DNA of 64,000 nucleotides from Valencia hispanica (GCA_963556495.2 OY747705.1:24966501-25030500); one strand, 5' to 3'. Positions 14,473-25,601 are shown, numbered from the stretch's first letter. Translations and numbers: made by a program. Notes: generated by a model not told the origin, from the sequence alone.

Positions 14473-14671
14473 GAACACTTTTCCAAGACATTCAATGCCT
14501 GCAATCATGAACAGACCTTGTCGAAAAAGCCAGTAATCCAATAGGATCACTAAAACGTCCTGTTGTGAAGATTACAAGACATTTTAAAAAGAAAGTATCA
14601 AATACTCAGTTTATTCATCATGACTGTTTGTTCCTCAGACTTCATGCCTCAATTCTGCCTAGTCTGTAAGA
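14473..14671 (+). repeat. Right copy of 199-bp direct duplication
   Basis: Partner of 10437-10635, beginning directly after the GAATT-repeat tail of the L2 element. The first GAA could belong to either the tail or the duplication, so the boundary is uncertain by about 3 bp. Confidence 0.92.
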
Positions 14672-14754
14672 TTTCACAAATCAAATATTACCGCATTCGA
14701 ATTTTGGAAGGCAAAGCATTTGGTTTTATCTGTGTGAATCTTTATCTACTGGTT

Positions 14755-14826
14755 CTACCTTGTACAGCACTTTGGTCGGCTTGATGCCATTTGTAAATGT
14801 GCTTTGTAAATAAATTGGTATGGTAA
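14755..14826 (+). repeat. LINE 3'-tail fragment
   Basis: TGTACAGCACTTTGGTC followed by GTGCTTTGTAAATAAATTGG resembles the 3' ends of L2/CR1-type fish LINEs. Only the tail is present, as expected of a severely 5'-truncated insertion. Confidence 0.55.
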
Positions 14827-17800
14827 AGCATATTCCATGAACCACAGAAGGATCTATTCTCTAATTAAATGCGTTTTTATTCAATTCAATAGGTGTTTAA
14901 GAAATCAGCAAGTTTTACTTATCATATATATCATTATTTATTCACCAACTTTTTTGTTTATTGATCTGGGGCACTTCTGACACTTGATACAGATCAGAAG
15001 GAAGAACATTAAAAAAAAACCTTTACTTCAGTCCAAACGCTGAAACAATGCAGAGCAAAGGGACATCTTGTGGACATTAGATGTAATCACATATGAGAAC
15101 AATCTGGACCATCTGGTGTGCTTGGCCTGTTTCACATCTTATGTTATATTTTACAAGAATCAAGTAGATTTGAATGATTTTAGGCTAATGATATAATCAC
15201 AAAGACAGCCCAAACACATTCACACACACACCCAAGCGTCTCTAGATGGTGTGCAATAATCCACATTTAAATTACTGATCAGATGGTTTTCTTCTACTAA
15301 CTACAATACAGCCGTTTAAGAAATTCTTTACAAAAACACTATGTCTCTTGCTATTTTCACATTTTATTTTCCACGATTTGTCACAAATGGAAATTGCAGC
15401 CTGACAAACTGAGACGTGACGAATGTTAACAAGCACTGGCATGAATGGGAAGATCTTTATGAATCATAACAATGCATTTCTGGCTGCCTACATCTCACTT
15501 GGGCTGCAGCTTGTGTCAAAGGCTTCACTTACTGAAATGACAGACAAAACTATTCATTCATTGAGGATCTTAAACATACAGAAACTTCACTTTGATTTTA
15601 AACAGCACCATATACTAAATTGTGGAACTATTTTCATCTGTACCATGAGTATTCATGTTTGCTTTTGCTTTGTTTGTATTTTTCCAATTACATTTTAATA
15701 TTTTTTGAACAGGAGGGTCTGTATATACTGCATAGATATTTTCACATACTTGCATAAGGAAGTATGAAAACACAAGTGCTTTTCACTTCTGCAAAAAGAG
15801 GAATTTCCTCTAACTTAGACTAACCTCAGAAGACACCAGTAACGATGTAGAATTAGAGCGATTTTAATGTTGAGCTGAAAAGACGTATAACAGCCTAAAT
15901 TTAACTTTTGTCAGTCCTCTTGCTGAAAAGTGCTGTGCCTGAAATGAATGCAGTTAGGAATGATGTTAACATAAAAAAATGACTGCAGAGATCTTGTGTT
16001 TGCCAGGACAGTCACACTGTGTGAGAGCTAACGCTGTCAGATTAATCACTGATCTTCCGATTCGCACCTCATATGGTGACAGAGACAGTTTGTCTCCTGC
16101 TGCTTATTCATGTCATGAAAAAGAGAGGAACTTCAAACTCTCCTATCACTCTAGATTGGGATTCTTCACAGCGGGTTGGCAATGACATCAAATCTCTGCT
16201 TTCCTGCTGCAGGAAGACTGGGACAGCCATTTCCTCTAAATGACAGTCTAACACACATTCCATCCAAGATTTCCTTGTACTCATTCCACCTTTCTTTATG
16301 ACATAAAAAAATCTTTATTATATTTTTCATGTATATCATCCTATTGCAAACACGTATTTGAGACGTTTTTGGAGGCAGTTTGAACATGAATTGATTAAAA
16401 ATATATTTTTCACTCATGTATATTTAAATAAACTTTAAACTGTTTACAAAAGCATTTCTCAAACAGTTCACTTTTTCTTTAGAAAGGAATTTGAATATAA
16501 ATTTCAACAAGGCTGCATGCAAAAACAATCTATGTAGTTTGATGCTGTTCCAAATGTTGTCTTTAATGAAACCTAAAGGACATTTTCAGGAGACTAACAT
16601 TTGACATAGTTCTATATTCCCAAAAGTATTTTCTAGCCTTATTTAATGCATGAACTTTCATGACATCCTATTTCTAATAAATAGACTATACTATGAAGTT
16701 TGCCTTCCCTTTGTAGCTACAGCAGCTTCAACTCTTCAATGATTGCTGTCAACAATATATTGAAGTGTGTTTGTATGAATATTTGATTATTCTTTTGGGA
16801 AAGCATTTGGGAGGTCAAGCACTGATGCTGGATGAGATGGTATGGCTTACAGACTTTGCTATGATTTATCCCAAATAAACTATATTAGACCTAAATTGGG
16901 GTCAGGACTCTCATTATCAAATTAGCTGATTTGTCCCCTTGTGAAACTTTATTATACTGGTGCACAGTCATGGTAGAAATGGAAGGTGAGATGGTCAAAT
17001 GTGTTTTATGCTGCAGCACCAAGGGTTCTTTCACTGGAACTAGAGCTAAACAATTTAATTAATTGCAGGCATCCTTATAGCTCAGTCTCAAACAACTTCT
17101 TGGATGCAATGTTTAGGTTAATATGTTACATACAACATGCAATGAAACTCTGCTTGCTTATGATATATTTGGCCACTTGGATAGACCTTCACTGTCTTTC
17201 ATGCCCAGATTTCAGTGCCAAGGATGCTAAACCTCAAGAAACTCTTGGGGACAATCAAGAGGATGGAAAAGACAGAAAGGAGCAAATCACTGTGTTAATC
17301 ACCATGGATATCAATAATATCACACTTTAATGTTTTCCTGATTGAACTTAAGTGGCCAAACCCAGACTTCTGAAAAACTGATCTAAATCATAATCCTCCT
17401 TCCACCAAACTTTACAATTTGCACTATGCAGTCAGGTGAGTACCATTATCCAGGAAACCACCAAACTCAAAACTTGTCAATTGGATTTGTCAAAAAAGAA
17501 AAACTATAATTTGTCCTTACAGAAAAACATGTCTCTGTCTCTCTAGCGTAGCGGTCCCAAAAAGTTGGTGTTGGTCCACTCTTTTTGAATCCTTCAGAGA
17601 TTAAACTGAACAAAAAAGATGTTTTCACATTTGTTAAGAATATTTAATTTATAGATGCTGGAGAAGTATAATTAAAAGCAGCATAAAAGGTTGTTGAAGC
17701 TCCTGTCCTTGTTCACTTGACTAAGAAAAAAAGCCAAACCGATAATCTGGATCAAGATTTTTCCCCTCTGTTATGATTTCACTACTTGACTGTATGATGT

Positions 17801-18530
17801 TTAGTTTAGACATTTTAGGAGCCGTCTTATTGCAACATACTAACTTGTCATGGTGCTATGCCAGAATTCACTGAGCTCTTGAGAGTGACCTTCTGCATAC
17901 ACCTGAACTCATGGCACAGATGTATGCAGAAGCAGTCCGCATGAGTAGGCATTTCATTTTATACACCTGTTGTCACTGGAACACCTAGGTTTGATGATTT
18001 CGAGCCAAGATAACATACGGTACATTAATGATTACTTTTCTATTCAGTTTCAACACAAATGCAAAAGCAACCCAAGACACAAACCACTACATCATTCCTG
18101 TGAACCTTTGCTTGTTAAAATAAAACCTTGGATTAAATCTTTAAATTGCAAAACACTGAAAACACCCATGCATACTTTTCCCAGGGTTTTGCCTCACCCG
18201 TTTCTCATAGCATTGGAAGGCTCAGATGATCTCAGTATCTGAAACCATGAAAGCCTGGACAAACCGGTTCTGCATGCTCAAACAAAGGATTTACGTCAAA
18301 ATAACCGCCAAGTAGACAATGTGACAAAATCTGTTGTACACGTAAAAAAAAAAAACGTCTCAAAGAAAATCACCTGTATATATAAAGGTGAAATAAAAAT
18401 AGAGAGTCCTAGCTTTGAAATCCTGCAGCACAGTGAAAAATGTCTGACATAAACAAGCCTCTCCTATGGTGTTACTCTTTGTGCAGCACTGTGCAATGTG
18501 ATGATTTGCATCAATTATGTGCCTAATAGA

Positions 18531-18534
<4 letters not shown>
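14827..18534. other. Intergenic, no recognised feature
   Basis: AT-rich DNA with scattered short open frames (for example 15423-15698 and 16986-17330) that show no family resemblance, splice structure or conserved motif. Individual segments may be ancient repeats, but nothing can be supported by reading. Confidence 0.5.

Positions 18535-18584
<50 letters not shown>
18535..18584. repeat. (TA)n microsatellite followed by T-run
   Basis: An uninterrupted TA dinucleotide run of about 35 bp passes directly into about 15 T. Confidence 0.95.
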
Positions 18585-19545
18585 AAACAAAGTGTTCAAA
18601 TTTACAGGGGAACTTTTTCAAAGAAAGAACCCCACATAAAGTAGCACAAATCTGCTTTTTAGTTCTGTTAGAAATAAAAGTAAAACAAAACGTTTGTGGT
18701 CCATGGTTTCACTTGAACTGGGCTGAAACTTGAAGCAGTGAGCTCCTGCAGCAGCCGAAACTTTATCCACAGTCTCTGCACTCTCAGTTATAAGACTATT
18801 AAGTCAAATGAATTGAAAAAGACTTCACTTCTGGTTTGGTACTTTCAAAATAAAGTTTCTATTTTCTTGGGCTTGTGGGATTTACAACGGCAGATTTAGT
18901 ACATGAGAAAGATCCAACCTGAAAATATTTATGAAAAGTGTCACTACAAGCACAGGCCAACACAGAAACAGAATAATCACAAGCTTTATTTAAGTGTGTA
19001 TCGTCTATACGTCACCATCTCTCACAGTTCAGAGTTCCTTATTTACTTTGGAACAATAAACCCAGGGTGTGACCGTTATCAAGATGGACACGAATCACAT
19101 GGAAAACCATACTGCCTCAGGTTGTAGAACACAAACTATTAAATTTGTTGCATTTTCAGTCACAGAGTAACTAAAAACTGTCCCTTTGTCAAGATTTTAA
19201 ACAAATTGTTACAATATCTTAACATTTGTTGTCACCTGGTTGTCACTGGAAAAAAAAAGTATCATTGTTTTCTTTTGAAGGCAACTAAAATAAAACAAAT
19301 GTATTATTCTACATATTGCAGTGTATCAGTTAAATGTATTTGTAAGTAGCTGGGGGGAAAATAGTTACTTACATAAAAGCAGTTTCACATAGAATCACTT
19401 TAATTCACATAGAAACTACTTTAAAGTGAAACAGTCGTGTAGTGGCCTAAATTAGAGTTAGCAGTTTGTAGACATCTGTCTCTGAAGTAAAACCATACTG
19501 GCAAGTGTATAGAAAAGAAATTGATACATGGCTCTTGGTCTAGTT

Positions 19546-19546
<1 letters not shown>
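18585..19546. other. Intergenic, no recognised feature
   Basis: AT-rich sequence. The frame at 18903-19127 has no recognisable similarity. Confidence 0.4.

Positions 19547-19604
<58 letters not shown>
19547..19604. repeat. (AT)n microsatellite
   Basis: An uninterrupted AT dinucleotide tract of about 58 bp immediately abuts a dispersed repeat that starts with CATGTTTGGC. Confidence 0.95.
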
Positions 19605-19606
<2 letters not shown>

Positions 19607-20165
19607 TGTTTGGCATATTTAAAGGACCCAACGGCAGCAGCAATTAAACTTAAATGATTTAATAATTAACAAAAACAAGGAACAAAAACTTGCAGAACTC
19701 AGAGAATCAAAAAATGCTGAGATGAGGGAGGAACAACAGGAACTGGGCAGGAATCAGGATCAGACAGGCAAAGAATGACGACAGACCAGCGAGTAGTGAC
19801 TGAAGGAGAGGTGAATATGTACTGGGGAGGAAGTGACTGAGAAGACCAATGACCAGTTAGTGAGAGCAGATGCAGGTGAGAGGGAGAGAGCAGGTGGAAG
19901 TAATCAACTGGGACAGGAGGTAAAATGGCTGGGAGACAGAAGACTCTAAGAAACTAGAAAGGATAATAGGTCAAGGGAAGAATCTAACTGAAACAGTGGA
20001 GAACAGAAGGAAGAAATAAATAAGGTCACCATCTAAAGAGGAATACAAATAGAAAGGAGCAAAGGGTGAAAAACATCTAAGAACAAGGAGAAATATGAAA
20101 ACAAGAAAGTGCAGAAATAACTAGTAGAAAGAAAGAATAACTGAATAAGACGTTTTAGCATATAA
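19605..20165 (+). repeat. Purine-rich dispersed repeat, copy A
   Basis: It shares the ordered blocks CATGTTTG..., AAGGACCCAA, AAAACAAGGAAC, CCAGCGAGTAGTGACTGA and GATGCAGGTGAGAGGGAGAG with the region 48780-50053. The strand is strongly purine-biased. There is no coding remnant; the class is unknown. Confidence 0.65.
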
Positions 20166-20945
20166 TGGAACCACATTACCTTTTAATGTTTACTGTTACT
20201 GATCAAAATGTGAATGACAACTAAAATTCACAAGATCTTACTATTAAATGTACTATCAAAAGTACTTACAAAATCTAAGTTTGAAATATGTATTTCATTA
20301 AAAAATGATTGATTGTTTGCATTCAATAGGAAGACCATGTGTTGCAGACATTTTTTATTTTTTTCCTGGACAAAATAAAAATTTCATATTTCCACAGCAC
20401 ATTGACCCTATTCAGAGTTTACATTTGGTTAGCTTAAGATATCATTCTTACTGGTGCAGAAGAGGAAAAATATAATTATAAAAAATATAATTCTAACTGA
20501 AAATATTAATTTTGAATCTGAAATAAATGTAGTGAAAATATCTGTTTTGAAAGTGAAACAAAAATTGAACGTGAAAAAAGTTTCAACAACACTCAAAATA
20601 TATACATTTAAACAAATAACTCACCTTCAGTGAAGTTTTCACAGTTTCGTCTTTTTCTTTTACAATGTCAATCTTTTTTTACAATGCTTTGCATGTGCAT
20701 GAGGCTGGGCTTCAGAGCCGCATGTCACTTGATTTCAATTGTCAGTGAGGAACCATTTTACCCCCCGTTTTCTAAACCAGCAAATAAAGGTCACTTGTGG
20801 TTCTTTTATAATAGCTTTAATTTTAAAATCTCCTCGTATTACAGCAAAATCCATTGCTATAACTTTCTATAATGTTTATTTTGATATAATGTTAAAGTGA
20901 GTAACCATTTGCGTCCTTTCTCCGGATGCACCATTTAAATGTACA
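20166..20945. other. Intergenic, no recognised feature
   Basis: AT-rich; only short chance open frames such as 20630-20872. Confidence 0.4.
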
Positions 20946-21016
20946 GAAAGTGGTGGCCTGATAGATAAAGACTATGTCTTATGTACTAGAAGTCATGGTT
21001 CAAATCCACCCTGGAA
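20946..21016 (+). repeat. Possible tRNA-derived SINE head
   Basis: GGTTCAAATCC at 20997-21007 fits the polymerase III B box. TGGCCTGATAGA about 45 bp upstream is a loose A-box candidate. The sequence does not fold into a proper tRNA cloverleaf by inspection, so it is at most a tRNA-related repeat. Confidence 0.25.
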
Positions 21017-21352
21017 CTCTTTTTGATATGTATTTTAATAATTATATTATCTCAGCAACCAGCATTTTGAAATTATACAAATTCCACCAAGCACCCTGAA
21101 CCCTCAGTCAACGGATAGTCTGCAGGGTGCACAAAGTTTTAGCTTTATGAGCTCCATCAGCAGCATATTAAATCATGTGCTTTAAAGTGTACCTCACTGA
21201 GTTTAAATACAATCTTCTTTTTCATCAACCTTAATCATCCTCCTACATTTGAAATAATTTCACAGGTACAGATAACATGAAAATTTTACAATATGTACTG
21301 TTGATTTCACAAGATAAAGTGTGGCGTTTTCACTCCAAGTGTTTATATGTAG

Positions 21353-21377
21353 GGGGAGACCAGGGACAGTTGTAACA
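21353..21377 (+). repeat. pogo-like left terminal inverted repeat
   Basis: All 25 bases are complementary to 22797-22821. A second partial copy, GGTTGTAACA, lies 6 bp inside it. Confidence 0.9.
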
Positions 21378-21669
21378 TTGCATGGTTGTAACACCTTTAA
21401 TCCCTCCAATCAGAAACAAGCTAGAGAGGTTACACTCACTTTGCACATGCTCAGTAACAATGTCTTCTTGCTAGCAAAGACAGAGCTACATTTGAAACTC
21501 CCTGACAAAGTTAACACTAAAAGTGTTTTCTTGACGTAAAATGTAACTTTTCTATCAGATTTATTTTTTGGACACTGTCCTGAGATCAAATGTCTAGGAA
21601 TCCAAACAACTGTTGTTAGAATCACTGTTTTGTAAGTTAAAAATAGAAATGACTAGCATCTGAGTCAAA

Positions 21670-22310
21670 GTGACCATTTATGATCTGCCAACCATTGTGA
21701 AGAGTGCCCTTCCCCTGACTGCAACACCATCAAATATTCAGGCAGGGTTTGCATGTACTGGAAATTGGCCTTTTAAAAGAGATGTTTTTAGTGACAATGA
21801 CTTCGCACCATCCCTAGTCACAGACCGCCCGCTGCCAGCACCAGAGGTTCCATCTTCCACTGCGACTGCAGTGAATGCATGTGCAGCTCCAACACCCACT
21901 GCGGCAGTGGTATCCTCCAGGCCACTTGCAGCATCCTGCCCTGTCACACCATGTGTGGTGCTTGTGCCTGAGCCATTATCCTCTACTATGGAGACGACCT
22001 TTTCACCCGGGTCCATCCGTCCTCATCCCAAAGCTGGACCACGAAAGCAGACCACAAAGAGGAGGAAAAGAAGAGAGACTGCAGTACCTACAGATACGCC
22101 CATAAAACAACAGCTTGAGGGTGAGAAAATTAGATCTAAAGCAAGGAAAAAAATACTTTTCACCAGCAAAGAAAACAACCAAACCCAGCAAAAATCAAAA
22201 AATTCTGGACTCGTCCGATGAAGAATTCTGCATTATATGCCTGGAGAGCTACTCCATGTCAAGGTAGGTCTGGCTCCAGTGTTGGTCCTGTAAAGCCTGG
22301 GCACACAAGG
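21670..22310 (+). pseudogene. pogo-type transposase C-terminal remnant
   Basis: The frame opens MTIYDLPTIVKSALPL, then PSNIQAGFACTGNWPFKRD and VFSDNDFAPS. This is the characteristic stretch after the DDE core of pogo/jerky-type transposases, normally preceded by the third acidic residue and a 'HxxQPLD' region, both absent here. A Ser/Thr/Pro/Ala-rich linker and a basic block (RKQTTKRRKRRE) follow. The frame stops at 22221. One base out of register the reading continues as SDEEFCIICLESY, then after a stop WLQCWSCKAWAHKG, a C-x2-C / C-x2-C-x4-H pattern like the PHD-type zinc finger that I recall closing such proteins. The N-terminal DNA-binding and catalytic domains are lost; the product cannot transpose DNA by itself. 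Confidence 0.75.
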
Positions 22311-22600
22311 GACTACTCAGCTGGTGGTGAATGATCCAGCCGTCAGCCCCCCCCCATCATCAGCAGTTTGCTGCTTTATCATTAAGGTCTTCCAGACTGT
22401 GGTTAATTGTGAATTGTTTCACCAAGTTGCTTTGATTGGTTTGTGTTCTACTGATTAAATAATTTTCTTGCATTGCAATTCGACAGCTTCCCTTTTTTGT
22501 CATGTAGTGTGAAAGAACAATAATGTGAATGATAAATAATATTTTTCATTTTGAGCATTTCTTTGATTAATTATTGTATATTTTATTTTTACTTTATACA

Positions 22601-22638
22601 TGTTACAACCGTCCCTGTGCACTGGGACGGTTGTAACA
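22601..22638. repeat. Internal palindrome made of TIR-like half-sites
   Basis: Perfect 15-nt arms (right arm GGGACGGTTGTAACA) flank an 8-nt centre containing GTGCAC. The right arm differs by one base from the inner 15 bases of the element's own left terminal repeat (GGGACAGTTGTAACA, 21363-21377). Confidence 0.88.
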
Positions 22639-22796
22639 GTGGAATGACCGCATTTAAATAAATTTTTCAACCTATACATATGTCATAAAACCACTTAAAT
22701 ACATTTATTCAGTGGTTGACACATTGAAGTTTATAATATAGCAAATAGGCTATTTCAGTACAAATTGTTTTGATTTTTTGGAAAAATCTCAAAAAG

Positions 22797-22821
22797 TGTT
22801 ACAACTGTCCCTGGTCTCCCC
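22797..22821 (-). repeat. pogo-like right terminal inverted repeat
   Basis: Perfect reverse complement of 21353-21377. It ends 10 bp before the first base of the neighbouring Tc1 element. Confidence 0.9.
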
Positions 22822-22831
22822 AATATACGTA

Positions 22832-24176
22832 CAGGTCCTTCTCAAAAAATTAGCATATTGTGATAAAGTTCATTCTTTTCCATAATGTAATGATAAAAAT
22901 TAAACTTTCATATATTTTAGATTCATTGCACACCAACTGAAATATTTCAGGTCTTTTATTGTTTTAAAACTGATGATTTTGGCATACAGCTCATGAAAAC
23001 CCAAAATTCCCATGTCAAAAAATTAGCATTTCATGAAAAGCTTCTCTAAACGAGCAATTAACCTAATCATCTGAATCAACTAATTAACTCTAAACACCTG
23101 CAAAAGATTCCTGAGGCTTTTAAAAACTCCCAGCCTGGTTCATTACTCAAAACCGCAATCATGGGTAAGACTGCCGACCTGACTGCTGCCCAGAAGGCCA
23201 TCATTGACACCCTCAAGCAAGAGGGTAAGACACAGAAAGAAATTTCTGAACGAATAGGCTGTTCCCAGAGTGCTGTATCAAGGCACCTCAGTGGGAAGTC
23301 TGTGGGAAGGAAAAAGTGTGGCAGAAAACGCTGCACAACGAGAAGAGGTGACCGGACCCTGAGGAAGATTGTGGAGAAGGACCGATTCTAGACCTTGGGG
23401 GACCTGCGGAAGCAGTGGACTGAGTCTGGAGTAGAAACATCCAGAGCCACCGTGCACAGGTGTGTGCAGGAAATGGGCTACAGGTGCCGCATTCCCCAGG
23501 TCAAGCCACTTTTGAACCAGAAACAGCGGCAGAAGCGCCTGACCTGGGCTACAGAGAAGCAGCACTGGACTGTTGCTCAGTGGTCCAAAGTACTTTTTTC
23601 AGATGAAAGCAAATTTTGCATGTCATTCGGAAATCAAGGTGCCAGAGTCTGGAGGAAGACTGGGGAGAAGGAAATGCCAAAATGCCAACTCTCTTGACCT
23701 GAACCCAATAGAGAATCTGTGGGATATTGTGAAGAGGAAGTTGAGAGATGCAAGACCCAACACTCTGGATGAGCTTAAGGCCGCTATCGAAGCATCCTGG
23801 GCCTCCATAACACCTCAGCAGTGCCACAGGCTGATTGCCTCCATGCCACGCCGCATTGAAGCAGTCATTTCTGCAAAAGGATTCCCGACCAAGTATTGAG
23901 TGCATAACTGAACATAATTATTTGAAGGTTGACTTTTTTTGTATTAAAAACACTTTTCTTTTATTGGTCGGATGAAATATGCTAATTTTTTGAGATAGGA
24001 ATTTTGGGTTTTCATGAGCTGTATGCCAAAATCATCAGTTTTAAAACAATAAAAGACCTGAAATATTTCAGTTGGTGTGCAATGAATCTAAAATATATGA
24101 AAGTTTAATTTTTATCATTACATTATGGAAAATAATGAACTTAATCACAATATGCAAATTTTTTGAGAAGGACCTG
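22832..24176 (+). mobile_element. Tc1/mariner element with IR/DR ends, internally deleted
   Basis: It is flanked by TA (22830-22831 and 24177-24178) and begins CAGGTCCTTCTCAAAAAATT. Terminal inverted repeats of about 179 bp (22832-23010 and 23998-24176) are nearly identical. Each end carries an outer and an inner copy of the motif TCAAAAAATTAGCAT, the inner ones near 23014 and 23975. This is the IR/DR architecture of fish Tc1 elements, in which the direct repeats bind transposase. The transposase inside is broken. Confidence 0.9.
23161..23899 (+). pseudogene. Tc1 transposase, nonsense and deletion
   Basis: It starts MGKTADLTAAQKAIIDTLKQ. The first helix-turn-helix (QKEISERIGCSQSAVSRHLS) and a basic GRKR linker of the paired-like DNA-binding domain are clear. 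A TAG stop falls after VEKDRF at 23389-23391. The frame then continues through the second helix-turn-helix (RATVHRCVQEMGY) to FSDESKF, which holds the first catalytic Asp. After RVWRKTGEKE the frame shifts and the text jumps to LDLNPIENLWDIVKRKL, which lies near the third catalytic residue. The middle of the DDE domain with the second Asp is deleted. The C-terminus ISAKGFPTKY is intact. Confidence 0.88.
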
Positions 24177-24399
24177 TATAATATAAATACACCCGATTCT
24201 ACCATTTAACATGACATTACACAATTATACGACTCCACTTGCTAAAAATAATGTGTAATATGGAAAACTTTTAAGGTATGCTGAATTGATGGTTTTATTT
24301 TAACTCATGCACAATTCCGCAAGTTTCACTGCTGCGCATGTGCATTACTCTAAGGTATGCCGCTCTGATGGGTATGGTTTTCCGTCTGAACACCTGTTC
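24177..24399. other. Spacer between Tc1 element and gna15 5' region
   Basis: Short AT-rich interval; nothing recognised. Confidence 0.4.
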
Positions 24400-25187
24400 A
24401 CCGTCTTGGCGGAGGACTGCGCTCTCCGACTGCTTTTCTAGTTTATACATTTTTTATATGTTGCAAAAAAAATAATTACATGGCATCATGGCTTGCCATA
24501 TTAGGAGCAAACGTTTAATGTAAACGGAACGCTTTTATTATGAAGGCCGCGTCTGCTTGCTTTCCGCCCAATTGTGCGCAGCTTCACCCTGCGCACATTC
24601 CAGTTTCATAGGGCATTGAACGGATCGGGGTGGCAGCGCATTCCTCTGAAGGAGCGGCAGACCTTCGACGAGCGGGTAGACCGCAGTGGACCGGAGAAAG
24701 GCGTTGTAACCCGGCATCAGCTGGAGGGAATGACTGCAGGTGTTCGCCGGTGGCCGCAGGAGGAGTGAGATTAGGGGAGGACTTGCTGGGAAATGGATTG
24801 CGTAAAGCGGTCGGAGTCTGTACCTGTACCATCTCCAGGAAGTTTAAAGCTCTGATTGGAGGTAAGGAGATACGTTTAAGTAGATGAAGTCCACCTTAGT
24901 CTTGCAAACAAACAGGTTAGCTCTGGTTATTATCCTAAAATAAGGACTGTAACGCGCTTCAAAATAAATACAAAATAAATACAGGACACCAGCTAAAGTA
25001 AATATGTCTGGAGAGGGTTTTATTTACAGCGTCAATAAATATTCTAAAGTGAGGTGGAATAAATCATTGCGAGTCTGCGTCAAAATTAAAGCAGCATGGA
25101 CGTCGTTGTTTCTAACAAGCCTATTATGAGAACTGGTTTCTATCTTGTGATTAATCTGGCAACAGGTGGGTTTCAGAAGTTTTGTCC
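24400..25187 (+). promoter_or_regulatory. gna15 5' region with candidate non-coding first exon
   Basis: Composition becomes CpG-bearing from about 24400 to 24800. A strong donor, GGAG|GTAAGGAG, ends at 24861, and an acceptor, CTGGCAACAG|GTGGG, precedes 25167, only 21 nt before the gna15 ATG. The simplest model is a non-coding exon ending at 24861, a 305-nt intron, and a second exon starting at 25167. An unspliced leader starting near 25100 is the alternative. Open frames here (for example 24574-24768) cross no recognised motif. Confidence 0.4.
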
Positions 25188-25338
25188 ATGGCGGGCCGCT
25201 GTGGGTGGATCTACCGCACCTGTGTGTGCTGTCTGTCAGAGGATGAGAAGAACGCCATCGCTGTGGACAAAGAGATCAAGAGGATCCTCAGGCAGCAGAA
25301 GAAGAAGGAGAGAAGAGAGATTAAAATCCTCCTGCTGG
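25188..25338 (+). CDS. gna15: gna15 coding exon 1 of 7 (G-protein alpha-15 type)
   Basis: The spliced gene encodes a 368-residue Gq-class alpha subunit, a GTPase that relays many receptors to phospholipase C-beta at the plasma membrane. Mammalian G-alpha-15/16 is about 374 residues. All motifs are present across the seven exons: P-loop GAGESGKT (51-58), switch I catalytic Arg188 in RVRFPTTG, switch II DVGGQ with Gln214, NKTD (279-282) and TCAT (338-341). This exon gives residues 1-50 plus one base. It has Cys5, Cys12, Cys14 and Cys15 as likely palmitoylation sites, and DEKNAIAVDKEIKRIL, which resembles GNA15 more than GNAQ/GNA11. ATG at 25188 is chosen because it yields the family's short N-terminus. 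The donor is CTGG|GTGAGT. Teleosts have several gna15 copies and which one this is cannot be told. Confidence 0.93.
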
Positions 25339-25599
25339 GTGAGTACCTACCTGCAGCACCACTCCACTGCAGTTCAGCCACATGTTGGCACAAAATCAAA
25401 GCAAAAGCATTCAGAGGAAAGTTGGAAATTGTAAAATGCAGTTAAAGGATGTGGGAGGACACACTGAATCATCCCTAAAACTGCTGGACCTGTTTGGCAA
25501 CTGCCAGAAAGGAGCCCAAAAGTATGTGAGGCATGTGTCCCCTTGAGGGTATGTGAATGATCTAGATTAGGAATGGCTATGCACCTGAAAACAGTGCCT

Positions 25600-25601
<2 letters not shown>

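Larger units (their letters stand above)
21352..22823 (+). mobile_element. pogo-like DNA transposon, internally deleted
   Basis: Perfect 25-bp terminal inverted repeats (21353-21377 and 22797-22821, starting GGGGAGACCAGGGACAG) enclose about 1.4 kb. The interior carries the C-terminal end of a pogo/Tigger-type transposase but no catalytic core, so the copy is non-autonomous. The flanks contain TA on each side, consistent with a TA target, but the outermost bases do not align perfectly. The core TTGTAACA recurs five times: in both termini, at 21384-21393, and twice in an internal palindrome. Confidence 0.8.

Noticed and set aside
16986..17330. 114-codon frame at 17 kb
   Set aside because: No motif, no splice context and AT-rich codon use like its surroundings; judged a chance frame.
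20946..21016. A functional tRNA gene
   Set aside because: The B box is good, but no cloverleaf with acceptor, anticodon and T stems can be drawn; at most a tRNA-derived repeat.
21738..22016. Minus-strand Gly/Val/Ala-rich frame of 92 codons
   Set aside because: It is the shadow of the low-complexity linker in the pogo transposase remnant on the plus strand.
24574..24887. Overlapping frames in the gna15 5' region as a separate small gene
   Set aside because: No recognisable domain; openness follows the local GC content, and a splice donor at 24861 fits a non-coding exon better.
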